In this document: positions 35,986 through 46,869 of the stretch, one piece after another | How the letters are laid out: each line of letters starts with the position of its first letter | Position numbering within the stretch: position 1 is the first letter of the stretch | Assembly (NCBI RefSeq): GCF_014898055.3 | Contig: NW_023603184.1 | Coordinates: 112,706,615-112,770,614, forward strand | Origin: Talpa occidentalis | Taxonomy: Eukaryota; Chordata; Mammalia; Eulipotyphla; Talpidae | DNA: 64,000 nt | Direction: 5' to 3' | Notes under the pieces: model-generated | Seen by the model: the letters and a program-made list of their open reading frames with translations, nothing else | Database searches by the model: none | Told to the model about the DNA's origin: nothing | Translations under genes and position numbers: made by a program

Positions 35986-36542
35986 CTATTTTTAAAATTT
36001 TGAGAAACCTGCATACTGTTTTTAATAGGAGCTAATATTCTTAAATTTAAATCTGGACAAATATACTTTCTTTAAAAGTAGTGTTTTGAGTACACTGCTA
36101 TCACTGTAAGGGCAGTGAACTCGTAACAAATTAGTGAATGTTGTTTTGTCTTTCTGGAGTTTTTTAGTTTTTTATCATTAATATTTAGAAAAGTGATAGA
36201 CTTTTCACTATGTATTTGGTGTCTCTTTACATTTTCTAAATTCTAAATCTGTGCTGCATTTTACTAAGTTTCTTAATATCTACTCTCAGTCCACCATTCT
36301 CTATTGAATGTGCTATTGTAACACAGTATTTTAAGTATCGTTATATTTTCCTATCATGGATAGTCTCTATTATATTGTAGATTGTGTATACATTATATTA
36401 TGTGAAGATTTTATATATATATATACAAATTATATTAATATATAATCTATTTAGCTAATTTTCAGGGTTCCTGTTTAATGCACTATACTCTTTTATTACT
36501 ATTTCGACAATCATTTCTTTCATGATTAGTCTTCATCTTTAA
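35986..36542. other. Unannotated AT-rich DNA
   Basis: Nothing recognised apart from a TATATATATATA run at about 36413-36425. Confidence 0.5.
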
Positions 36543-36556
36543 AAATATTATATGCA

Positions 36557-36773
36557 GGAGTCTCCCTGGTGGCACAAGGGATTGAGACGCAACCTATGAA
36601 GCAACAGGCAGCCTCCGCAGCACAAGTTCAATCCCCGGCCAGAGAGCTTCTCACTTGGCACAGCAGACCTCTCCTGACTCACCTGCTACTCAATCTGCCT
36701 GTTCTGTTCCTCAGTCTGTCTCTGGTGAATCTTCTCACCCGCCGCACTTCTGGCCTATACCCCAGTTCTAAAA
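36557..36773 (+). mobile_element. tRNA-derived SINE, older lineage, host of a second SINE
   Basis: Older-lineage SINE (head GGAGTCTCCCTGGTGGCACAAGG, GACGCAACCTATGAAGC, CCGGCCAGAGAGC). The usual CTCCCCTCAGCAGTGTATTTCAGT core is missing: it jumps from CTGCTACTC to AATCTGCCTG. Its duplication AAATATTATATGCA (36543-36556) is found again, with one change, as AAATATTGTATGCA at 37121-37134. The element thus really spans to 37120, with another SINE lodged in its tail. Confidence 0.9.
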
Positions 36774-36785
36774 AATAAAATATTG

Positions 36786-37116
36786 GGGCCTCCCCTGGTG
36801 GTGCAGCGGTTGAGTGCTGGGCTGCAAAGCTGCCTGCAGCCTCTGCAGTGCGGGTTCGATTCCTGGCCACCGGCAAGGGTCCCACATGGCATGCAGACCT
36901 CTCCTGCTGTGCTGGCTGCTCCCCTCAGCAGTGTACTTCGTCAGTCTGCCTGTTCTGTTCCCCTCTCAGGCTCTGGTGAATTCTCTCACCCTCCCGCACT
37001 TCTCACTGTACCCATTGCTTGTATAAATAAATAAATAAATCTTAAAAATAAAATAAATGAGTGAATTTGAACTCCCCGAAACAATTATCACTCCCCCTTT
37101 AAAAAAATAAAAAATA
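36786..37116 (+). mobile_element. tRNA-derived SINE, young lineage, with probable 3' transduction
   Basis: Young-lineage SINE inserted at the tail/duplication junction of the SINE at 36557. Its own duplication AATAAAATATTG is perfect (36774-36785 and 37117-37128). After a normal TATAAATAAATAAATAAATC tail come about 44 bp that are not SINE (about 37057-37100). A second A-rich tail (37101-37116) follows. That arrangement, with the duplication after the second tail, suggests the source transcript ran past the first tail and carried its downstream flank along. Confidence 0.9.
37057..37100 (+). other. Probable 3'-transduced flank of the SINE
   Basis: Non-SINE sequence between two A-rich tails and inside the target-site duplications of the young SINE. 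It starts GAGTGAATTTGAACTCC and ends CACTCCCCCTTT. It is inferred to derive from the 3' flank of the source SINE locus. Confidence 0.6.
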
Positions 37117-37134
37117 AATAAAATATTGTATGCA

Positions 37135-38434
37135 CGGCTATTTCATATCACTGCAATGTTATATGCACTTACATATATTTGCAGAGATATGTAGAATTAA
37201 GAATACATCTGGTGATTCTTGTTAATACACCTGTTTTCTTGTGCTGTCTTTAACTGCATTATGAGCTGCTTATTTTCTTTGAAAATTACTTGATGATATT
37301 AAGTCTATCATGATGCTTAGTATGATGTTCCTCTAGAATTCATTTTTGCTTACTTCTGCCACAGACTTGAGATTTGCCCCTTTCAATTTGAAACAAAATT
37401 CATAGTTTGTGGGTTTTTGTTTTTTAGTGGAAGGATAGGTGTTCACACAGACCTTGAGCTAACTTCTTTAAAAAATTCTTGAGGATTAGTTAATGTTCTC
37501 CTTTATTTACTCAGTGAAAAGTTAACTTTAATTGCCTTTGTCTGAGTGTACTAGGGGTTATTTTTGTTTTAACTTTTCCCTGAGAACGCTATTCACTGTT
37601 TTCTAGCTTTATGAATTATGGACTTCTAAATTACTTTTCCAAGTTGGCCTTAGGCTTGCTTGCAGTTTTTTCATTCTCCTTTACAATAGAAGTCCATGAA
37701 ACCAAAGATCATGTGCAAGATATTAAACAAATACCCTTAGGCAAAATAACTTTATATTGCTTATTTATTTTTAGTCTCTATTTTCCTTGCTTTTATGTAG
37801 ATTTTATGTATAATTCCTTAAAATTGTGTCTTGTCTTTGGCACTTTTCAAATCATTATTGCCCTAATACTTAATATTTAATTAGTTAACCCATCAATTTG
37901 AAAGACTTTCAAGGCATATGGCCAGTCTAAATATTAACAATGGAAGTCCATATCAGTTTATTTTTCAAAAAATATCACAAAATACTCGGTTAATTCCATG
38001 TAAAGATAGAAATAAGAATTATATTTTCAGGTCACAGAATGCCAAATCTTCCTCATCAGCAATGCATGGTACAGAGAATGAAATTTAAAAAAATGCCTTT
38101 ATATGAAGTTTATATTTTTTTGTAATTTTTCTTGGCAATATGTACATACCGATTTTTAAGGTTTGTGTTTTTAAAAATGCTTATTTTAACATTAATAAAT
38201 TTAACTCTATGCTTAGTTTATTATATTTAAAGACAGTGAAGTCTACTCTTTTTGTTATCTTAACCTTTATGCAACCTTAAATTATTTTCTAAATATATAA
38301 AAAAAGGGTGTAGGGAAGATCCATATGCCACATTTTTACAACTTTTCCTCTTCTTTAGATAAGTATCATTATGTTATCAGTTTTTACTTTTTTTCAGGAT
38401 TCTAATATTGTTTTAATCTTTTATATTTCCTCTT
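37135..38434. other. Unannotated AT-rich DNA
   Basis: No gene or confident repeat. The open frame at 37611-37880 is chance; it has no start context or domain. Confidence 0.5.
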
Positions 38435-38447
38435 AAAACTTATTTGA

Positions 38448-38753
38448 GGGCCTCCCCAGTGGCGCAGCGGTTGAGCGCTGGGTTGTGAAGCTGCCCGCGG
38501 CCTCTGCGGCGCCGGTTCAATCCCCGACTGCTCCCCGGCCACCAGAGGAGGGTCCCACATGGCTCACAGACCTCTCCTGCTGCCCGCTGCTCCCCTCAGC
38601 AGTACTTCGGTCCTTCTGCCTGCTCTGCTCCCCGCTCTGGCTCTGGTGAACTCTCTCACCCTCCCTCACTTCTGACTGTACCCAGTGCTTGTATAAACAA
38701 AACAAACAAACAAATAAATAAATAAAAAACATGCCTCTATTAAAAAAAAAAAA
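38448..38753 (+). mobile_element. tRNA-derived SINE, youngest subfamily with 3' extension
   Basis: Perfect 13-bp duplication AAAACTTATTTGA (38435-38447 and 38754-38766). It has A-box GTGGCGCAGCGG and B-box GGTTCAATCCC, and the TAAACAAAACAAACAAACAAA plus ACATGCCTCTATTAAA extension found at 13132 and 20860. A few bases are missing in the core (CAGCAGTACTTCGG instead of CAGCAGTGTACTTCGG). Confidence 0.95.
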
Positions 38754-38766
38754 AAAACTTATTTGA

Positions 38767-41036
38767 AATGACAAATAGTAATGATTTTATTGGTAATTAG
38801 TAAAAAACCAAAATAATTTAATTACCATGTAATAGTGAGATTGCTGCCATCACTGAGAGTTATACTGATAAACATGTATAAAAGAAAATGAGTGAATTTA
38901 ATAGCTAAATGATTAGCTTTCAATTTCAGTAACATTTTACCTCTCATATTTCAATTTCTATCAACAGCTAAACAGTAATCACAAATATAAAATTAAGTAC
39001 CATAAACTGGATAATGTTGGAGGTGGTTCAAGGGAATGTGTAATAAGTAGTTTAGAACTGAGTGGTAAATATGCCATTGCTTAAGCTGTACACATTGATT
39101 ACTCATTTCAGTGGTGTCAGTATTGTCTGAAATTGACTGGGAAGTTCACTCTGATTTATCTGGACAGTGAGTTAACAGATACAAGATTTTTCTGTCTACT
39201 GCCTGTGAAGGAATTATATTTAAATTCAGCTTTTCAGATGTCCTAAGTCCAGCAGGTGCTGGGTACTCGGTGTTTTTTTTTGGGACAACTTCTATAAGCA
39301 GTTAGCATCCCAACCCATATTGCTTGGTATCCAAGTAGCCTGCTTCTCTTCCTACCAGTACTATTATTCTCATGAATGTATTTAAGAATGGAAATGAAGT
39401 GAGTACAGTATCTGTGGCTGGAATGCAGCTTCTCATTGCAAATCCCCAGCATTCTTAATTCATTCTATGTGGAAGGAAACTGAGGCTCTCCGGAGAATTG
39501 AGGGCTCTCTCCTTTTGCATAACATTTCAATGTTTTGACCAGTATATTTGCTGTAACTATTTACCTTTTATGTGTATCCATCATCTTTGTGCCCCTTTCT
39601 AAGTTCCTGCTCTGACCACATTATACAATTGAATAAAGTAGTACAGAAAGATCAACTATAGTTCTATTAAATATTTATTTCAGGGAAAGGCTATTTTTTT
39701 CCTATCAAAACCTAGTTTTTACACCTCAGATAATGTCTATGTAATTGTAGGCAACTATTTTGTTAAAAGATAAATTATGTCGAGGAACCACTAATTTTGT
39801 CTGCAAATATGCCAAAATTTCTATTTCATTTTGTTTTCTTTTCTACTGACCAGCAAATTGTTTTGACATTATATAGAGAGAATTTTAGTTTTCATAAATC
39901 TGTCAGGAAATAAGGCTGAGTTATAGATGGTAAATACGACTGAAACTATGAAAAGAGGTTTAAATTGCTTCAAAACACAAAACAATTCACTCGGTTCTCT
40001 GTATATCCCCCTACTCCTTTCTCCCAGAAGTATGTAGATACAATCACTCCTATTCCTCAAACTGTTAACTCTAAGCTATGGTTCATTCTGGCACTGCAAC
40101 AACAACACACACATTTCACTGTTTTAAAGAACTATTAGTTATCAAAAATGGAAGCACTACAGATAAAAATAGAAAGCTATAGAGAGGAAGGAAGTCTACT
40201 TAAAGATGCAATATATGTATAAAAGCTGAAATTTTTTTTTTCCATGTGGCATTCTACTGTAGCCTAGTCAACTTTTTTTGAATAGTTGACATAACTTTCA
40301 GGTGAATTGCTAGTGGTTAAGAATCTGAGAGTACATATTAATTAGCTGCACTTGTACCATTTAGAGCTATTTGAGGTGTACATTATCCCTCTGACTCCAC
40401 AGGAGCCATTATTGCTTTAAGGCTGGAGCCTACACATGGCAGCCAAGAGTTTGACAGAGACAGCAGGGGCCCACTCTGAAGCTGCTGAGTCCATCTGTCA
40501 TAACAAGGATTTTAGCATTTACTTTAAAATCAAATTTCCATTCCAAAATGTAATTTCTTCAACAACTAACTATTGCAGCACTATATATTTTTACTCTGTT
40601 GCTATTTCTGTAGTTACTAGTCATGACTAGCTATGCAATAAAGTTTGACTGAAGATGTGTATATTATGTATTAAATCTGCGGGGACATTAAACATGATAC
40701 TATTTAAGATCAGGGAAGATAATGGTTTAGGAAATTAAGTAAATGCGAAATTTTTATGCACCGTCCAAATAATATGAATAACATATCTCTCCCAAGAAAT
40801 TTATAAACTTATATAGGTAATTTTTTTTCAATGTTCAGCAAGAATAGAGTTGTAGATTTTATAATGTTTAATATCATCTATGAAGAAATCACTGTATATG
40901 TTAAAATGACAGTTAGAAGCCATTTTCATTGACACAGAAATTAACATCTAGCTATTACAATTTCTGAACAGGTTGAATGTACATGTATAATAGCATGTGC
41001 ATAGTGTATGTATGTACATATACACAGTGACATGTA
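38767..41036. other. Unannotated AT-rich DNA
   Basis: No gene or confident repeat was recognised. The plus frame at about 40436-40630 starts in a slightly GC-richer patch but shows no known domain. Confidence 0.5.
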
Positions 41037-41042
41037 CTAACA

Positions 41043-41236
41043 TGCTGCACCTCCCCCTGCAGTGACCTTTAGGGCTAACCGGCCCTAGGTCCGGCTGGGC
41101 AACCAGCTCGCAGCGGGAGAACAGCAAAACCCTACATACCTGCTGCACCTCCCCCCGCAGTGATCTTTAGGAATGGCTTTCGCCATGGTCCCTAGATCTG
41201 GCTGGGCAACCAGCGCGCAGGGGGAGAACAGCCTGA
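41043..41236 (+). repeat. Tandem duplication at the LTR 5' end
   Basis: Unit 1 (41043-41140) and unit 2 (41141-41236) both start TGCTGCACCTCCCCC and share GGCTGGGCAACCAGC and GGGAGAACAGC. They differ mainly in the middle, where unit 2 has extra ATGGCTTTCGCCATGGTCC text. U3 tandem duplications are common in retroviral LTRs and often hold enhancer sites, but enhancer function here is inferred. Confidence 0.75.
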
Positions 41237-41668
41237 AGCAGAGGAAGTGCAACGGAAGTTCCCTGAAAAGGCAGAAGCTTATCAATAGATAACGACCACC
41301 AAGAACCACTACAAGAATGCTAAAAATCTTTTCCCCGTCTTTCTAGAACTACAAACTTTAATCCCTTATTTGTCTTTCTAAACTTCCTTCTTTCTTCCAT
41401 AATGGTCATTGCTTGTTATGTAGATCACCTCCCTGATAGTGGTAGACTGAGCCCATGAGCAAGCTAATTTCCTTGATATTCATTCGTGTGCTTTTGGAAA
41501 ACATATATATACTGGTCACAAATTTAGAGAAAATTACACTCAGATTTTCACTTTTGAAGTGTGTCTGTTTGTCATTTCTTTCGCCGACGCCCTGACCACC
41601 CTGCACGCTTCTCTCAACCCTGAGGTGGCCTCATCGTCTACTGCCTACTGCTGTGCTGGTCCGCGGCA
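41043..41668 (+). mobile_element. Solo LTR, probable class II endogenous retrovirus
   Basis: A 626-bp unit begins TG (TGCTGCACC) and ends CA (GTCCGCGGCA). It is bounded by a perfect 6-bp target-site duplication, CTAACA (41037-41042 and 41669-41674). Six-base duplications are typical of class II (betaretrovirus-like) elements. The 5' end carries two imperfect copies of an about 98-bp segment (starts at 41043 and 41141). A TATA-like ACATATATATAC lies at about 41501. CpG-bearing U5-like text CTTTCGCCGACGCCC lies near 41579. No gag, pol or env remains, so it is a recombination-derived solo LTR. Retained CpGs suggest moderate youth. Confidence 0.85.
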
Positions 41669-41875
41669 CTAACACATTTATGCACATTATGTCATGTATG
41701 TAGGTGTATATATATATATATATTTATAGTGCACTATATTTGTACATTCTCACACCAAAGTAAATCACAAATGTAGTCTACATGTGTGTCTGTTTTTAGA
41801 TACATCTCTCTTACATGTGTATTCATATATGTATAAATTCCCATAGGCATGCATAGTTTTATGATATAAAGTCTA

Positions 41876-41945
41876 TAGTGCTTATTATGTGGCCATCACT
41901 ATGCTCTTGGCTATACAAACAGTTTCAAGTGACATTTATTTTTTT
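41876..41945 (+). mobile_element. Possible MIR fragment
   Basis: TAGTGCTTATTATGTGGCCATCACTATGCTCTTGGC resembles the MIR core, where a TTGAGCGCTTACTATGTGCCAGGCACT-type block is expected. Short and diverged. Confidence 0.45.
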
Positions 41946-43999
41946 CTTCTATCCTTTAACTGATTCCAAGAATATGATATGCTATAAAGAACATAAGGTG
42001 CTTGTTTGAATGAAATTGAAGTTGATATGTGATTGAAAGGATTGAGCTGGTAATGGAGTTATATATTCAATCAATGCCTGTTAGTTGAAGATAGGTGTTT
42101 TTTAGAATTTTTCCTACCTTTTCATTCAACAATATATTATTTCTACTAAGAACAAAGTAAAAAGTGATGCAATCATTTGATGGAATGTTTGTTCTCTCTG
42201 ACAGGTAAATAGTCTGTGAAGAGAACATTAATGTTGATCTCATCAAAGAAAAACAGTTTGTTGAAAATCAATCAGCTCTCATATACAGGTAAGAAAGTAA
42301 GCCATTGCTCTACAAGTCATCAAATGCTTTCAGTAAATGTCTAAAACTACAAGATAATTAAAATGTCAACTAGCATTTTTATTAAGGATTTTTATAGATT
42401 AAAAAAGAGATATAATTGATAGCATATTTTCCTTTCTCTATATATGGTCTTGTGTTCAAAAGTAAAAGTGTGCAAGCTCTTTCAGAGTTCAGTTTTAAGT
42501 CCAGGCAATTCAACATCACTCCAAGACTTGAGTAGACTTGGGCCTTGTCTTCCCTGGTAGCCCTAGGAAAAGTGCCAGTGTTAACAAGACAGCTTTGTTG
42601 AGGGACTCTGTTCAACCATCAACAAATTGGTCAGAACTAGGATTCACTAAAACATAGGATTCATTAAAACATAGCCAAAACAGTAATTTCCAAACTACAA
42701 TGGACCTGATTCCTGACTTTTAGTTTTTAATGTGGTGGGTGTATTATGCTGACCTATGAATATGAATTAAATACTTCTCTGCCCTCTAGGGTGTAAGATG
42801 TTAGTATTAAGATATAGACAATAAGGAAATACATGAACCAAAGCATTAAAGATTCCATAGTAAATTCATGTAGTGGGTAACAGAGTCAATAATCTCACTA
42901 TTGTAGAATGGTTATTGACAATGATAATTTCAAAGATAAATATTGAAAAATCAAAACTAAAGTCTTTTCTGGATGAACAATGGGGAAGAATAATGTTCTA
43001 GGTAGATGAACATGATAAACAATGAAATCGAGTTACCAAACAATGCACTGCATTTAAATGAAGCTAGGAAATTCAGTTAGGACTAAATAGTGGGAAATAG
43101 AATAAAAGACAAAACCAAATAGACATATAGGAGACATAATCAAGAAGAGTTATAGCTTATTGGGTGATTGGATTATTTTTCTATAGCAAGTATAAAGCTA
43201 CATGATCAGATTTATAGTTTAGCATTTTCTATCAGTAGATTGGAGGGAGGAATGGAGACATTGTGATGGGAAGCAATGAGACTATTTACATAAATGAAAC
43301 TCCTGGCAGAAATAGTTAATATATGAAGTTATAAGAATGAAAATCCTATTGTTCCTTATGTAATTATTAACTGAGCTTTGGCCTCCACCAGGGATGAGGC
43401 ATGTATTTTGTATAAAATTGCTTCAACCTGTAGAAAAAAGCCTTTTAACTATAGAGGCACACATGAGCCACACTACTCTTCCTCACAGATCCAGGTTTAT
43501 TTATTTATGTCTTGGGGTCCAAAGCTCAAACAGACATCCACTATATCACAGAGAGCCCATGTTGGCAGTCACCAAAAGTGTCTGCTGTCTTTAAGCTCCC
43601 TGTTGAGAGGTGTAAGGTGTTTCACTGTCAACCTCTGGGTGAAGGGTTGCTAACTGACAATATAGCTTCTGCTTTTATAGGTGCTGATCTACTACTCTGG
43701 TGATCTCAGATCTCTGGTTCCCTACTATCGCTCTCCAGAGATAGGACTCACTGTCCTGCACACTGAATACTCTCTTCTCCAGCTGTGTTCCTTTGCTTTA
43801 AAGATCCCAAAGTGAGCATGAGTTCTTTAGTTGACAATAACAGAGAGGTTCCATATTACAGTCACCCCTCCATTTGTTGGATTGCAGCCACCCTGGTAAT
43901 ATTCCAAATAGAGTGATAGATCAGTTTTCTCTCTGCTATGTCATTCCTCTTAATGCATCCAATGGTCATCTGGTTATCTCTAGTATTTATGTAGTTTGA

Positions 44000-44068
44000 T
44001 TGTAAATACCTTTGTAAAGGTAGCAAACCCAAGTTTGATGGTAAATACGTGAAGGTAGCAAACCCAGC
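44000..44068 (+). repeat. Two-copy tandem duplication of about 36 bp
   Basis: Copy 1 reads TGTAAATACCTTTGTAAAGGTAGCAAACCCA and copy 2 TGGTAAATACGTGAAGGTAGCAAACCCA. They sit head to tail with a small deletion in copy 2. Confidence 0.7.
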
Positions 44069-45409
44069 ATCTTCACTCTTTGCTCATCTTGCCCCCTTTT
44101 GTTTATTCTTTCAAAGTATGTTTTTACTGGGGGTAGTAGTTTGCATTTAATTTCCCAAGTTACTTTAGACTCTATGAAATTTCTCATTCCTTTAATTTTT
44201 ACTGTCCTGAACTAAATTTTGTGGATGCTTACATATTATTATTTATGCTCACTGAATTGAATAGCCAAAAATTTGAAATACTGAGTATGCTTTTTGATCT
44301 TAATATCATAATACTATTTTAAAAAATGATTCTCTTTTTGTCATATTTTCATTTATAATGACCATATTAAAAAACTGTATTTTCATTATTTACTGCCTTT
44401 TAGTAAATTTAGTGATGCATTATGAATTGTATAATTTTATTATTATGATTAAATGTGGTTATTCCATAAAAAACTATTGAATTTCATTCCATTATGAATT
44501 CAGTTCCATTAAAATGTGATTATTCCGTAAAACACTGAATTAAACATGATTTATATATGTATATATCTTTATCTAAAACAGAATTTCTCAGATAAAAGAT
44601 ACTTGTTTATACTCAGAGGGATAACTCTAACTTAAAACAAGATAGAATGTACCATGAAATGCAGTAGCTACATCAGCTGAGATGACTGATTTTAATTGAT
44701 GTGATTCCTTGAATTTAATTATTGTCAATAATAAATTTCCTACAAATACAAGTGCCTCCGATATCTTAGTGATATTCTTTTTAGAAATCTCTAAAGCTTA
44801 GTTTTAGTCATGTCCATATTTAGAAGGGAAATTTTGCAGACTGTTGAACTAAATATCTCACTTCAGAATATGTTCTTTTCTAGAAACATTTATGCTTTTA
44901 ACTAGCTACAGTGCACTTGGCTGGCACCCCTGCTGATTCTGCTGACAACAATAAAACTACTGGTGCTCTGGAGTCATCCTGGTTATTTTTTATACTTGGG
45001 AAATATGCCACTTTGCACTAATTTTATTCCTGATATGGAAAATGGTATCTGTTAGCCCAGAATAGAATTATGGTATTTTGGTAGTGAAAGGCACTACTTT
45101 TTAGGATTTCCTTATGAAACTAAAAATTTCCTCATTAAACTATTATTTTTCCATTCCTAAATCTCTATAAAATTACTGAATAGACTACTTTTAGATGAGT
45201 CTTCAATTTTGTAGGTTTATTTAGTTACATGGAGGATTTATAGTGATAACAACTATTTATAGTGATAAATTTTTATTTTTATGGCACTTACTTTTTTGGT
45301 GTGTATAAATTTTAGTGACTCAGAGCCCAAAATTACAATTGACTCCTTATATAAAGTTACTAGTTCACTTTAATCACAATTCTCTATTGCTTCGATAATG
45401 GCAATAGAT

Positions 45410-45970
45410 GACTAAATGCTTTTCCTTTTCAATCTTACTCTACTAGAAAAATTTCTCCATATCCCTTATGGTACTCAAATGTTCAAACTACTTTGATATT
45501 TTCCATTTTAAAATCCAAACCCCTTAATTTGTCCTTCAATGCTATCTATGGTCCAAACACATTTCCTATCTGCCACTCAAACTCTCTTCACTGACCTGAT
45601 ACTTGACAGATTTCTATGTACTTTGAGCACTGTAAAACTTTTTTTCTACCTTGGGATATTACACTGGCAGTCTCACTACATAGGAAACCTTGCTATGGTT
45701 GGCTCCTTCTTACATTTCAGGTCTAAACACAAACATTGCTAACTCAATGAAACCTTCTTGGACCAATTATCAAAGCTCCTAGAATCTCCTGTTTACTTTT
45801 GTTTTTACCATGTAACATTAAACTTAATTTTTGTATGTTTGTTAAATATCCTCCATCTCCTATCTTCTATACTAAAATACAAGTCCTACGGGATAAGAAA
45901 GTCCTTTTTTATGATACCTTGATATACAGTTTAGACATAGAAAATATCTGACACTGAATTTCAGAAAGAA
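45410..45970 (+). mobile_element. Ancient L2 LINE 3' end, sense
   Basis: GGTTGGCTCCTTCTTACATTTCAGGTCTAAACAC (about 45698) and AATGAAACCTTCTTGGACCAATTATC (about 45748) match the conserved L2 3' region. TACAAGTCCTACGGGATAAG and GATACCTTGATATACAG follow in place of its terminal CCACTAGAATGTAAGCTCC portion. Degenerate and non-coding. It is cut off immediately by the L1 inserted at 45987. Confidence 0.7.
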
Positions 45971-45986
45971 AAAAAAATAGTTTTCT

Positions 45987-46860
45987 ATCTAACAAAGGAC
46001 TGATATCAAATATATACAAAGAAATCATAAAAATCTATAAAATCAAAATGAATAACCTAATTAAAAAATGGGCATAAGAACTAAATAGACACATCTCCAA
46101 AGAAGACAATGAGACTGAAAATAGGCACATGAAAATTTGTTCACAATCACTTACTATTAGAGAAATGCAAATCAAAACCACATGAGATACAATATAACAG
46201 CTGTGAGTATGCCCATATTTAAAATACCAGAAACAAGTGCTAGCAAGGATGTAGAGAAATGGGAACCCTCCCACACATCTAATGGGAATGCAAACTGGTC
46301 CAGCTCCTATGGAAATAGTATAGTCGTTTCTCAAAACATTAAAAATGGATCTGCCATTCAACCAGTAATTCTACTCTTAGGCATCTACCCCCAAAATTCA
46401 AAAACACTAATTCAAAGGAATTAAACATGCATTCCCATGTTTATTGCACCACTATTTACTATAGCTAAATTATGGAAACAGATGAGTGGAACAAGAAGAC
46501 GTGATAAATACACATAATGAAATATTAGTCAGCAATCAAAAAAGATGAACTCATGCTATTTGTCCCAACATGGATGGAGCTGGAAGAGAGAATGCTAAGT
46601 GAATTAAGTCAGAAATAGAAAGATAAATATGAGATGGTGTCATTAATATGTGTAATATAAAGTAATATAAGAGTCAGATAAAGATAAGCTAACCTTTGAT
46701 AGCAGAAATGACTACAGAAATGAAGCACCAAGCAGCAAAGGCAGTAAGAACAAACAGGGAAGGAAGCACAATGGACTGTCATGGTGGACTATGGGAGATT
46801 TGGTGATGGATGCACTATGGTGCATCCAAATATTACCCCAGTTAAAAATAAATAAGAAAT
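45987..46860 (+). mobile_element. L1 LINE, 5'-truncated insertion, sense
   Basis: An 874-bp insertion flanked by a 9-bp duplication, ATAGTTTTC (45978-45986 and 46861-46869). It starts at TATCTAACAAAGGACTGATATC and runs through CAAATCAAAACCACATGAG (about 46161) and GCATCTACCCCCAAAATTC (about 46381). The plus frame at 46182-46424 contains a PVILLLGIYPQN-like ORF2 C-terminal segment with a stop soon after. It continues to a 3' UTR ending AAAATAAATAAGAAAT. ORF2 is broken, so it is dead. Confidence 0.88.
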
Positions 46861-46869
46861 ATAGTTTTC

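Larger units (their letters stand above)
41675..45405. other. Unannotated DNA with short duplications
   Basis: No gene was recognised. It holds a TA run (41708-41723) and a MIR-like stretch (about 41876-41945). A 17-bp direct duplication, AGGATTCA(C/T)TAAAACAT, sits at about 42640-42674. A duplicated TGGTAAATAC...AAGGTAGCAAACCCA unit sits at about 44000-44068. The segment 43370-43980 is more GC-balanced and has an antisense AATAAATAAA at about 43497; it could be an old LTR but has no clear ends. Confidence 0.45.

Noticed and set aside
43378..43653. 91-codon frame and overlapping frames in a GC-balanced patch
   Set aside because: No known domain, three overlapping frames of similar length, and no splice or start context. 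It is more likely an old repeat or chance.
46182..46424. 80-codon plus-strand frame as a gene
   Set aside because: It is the C-terminal remnant of L1 ORF2 within a 5'-truncated insertion flanked by ATAGTTTTC duplications.
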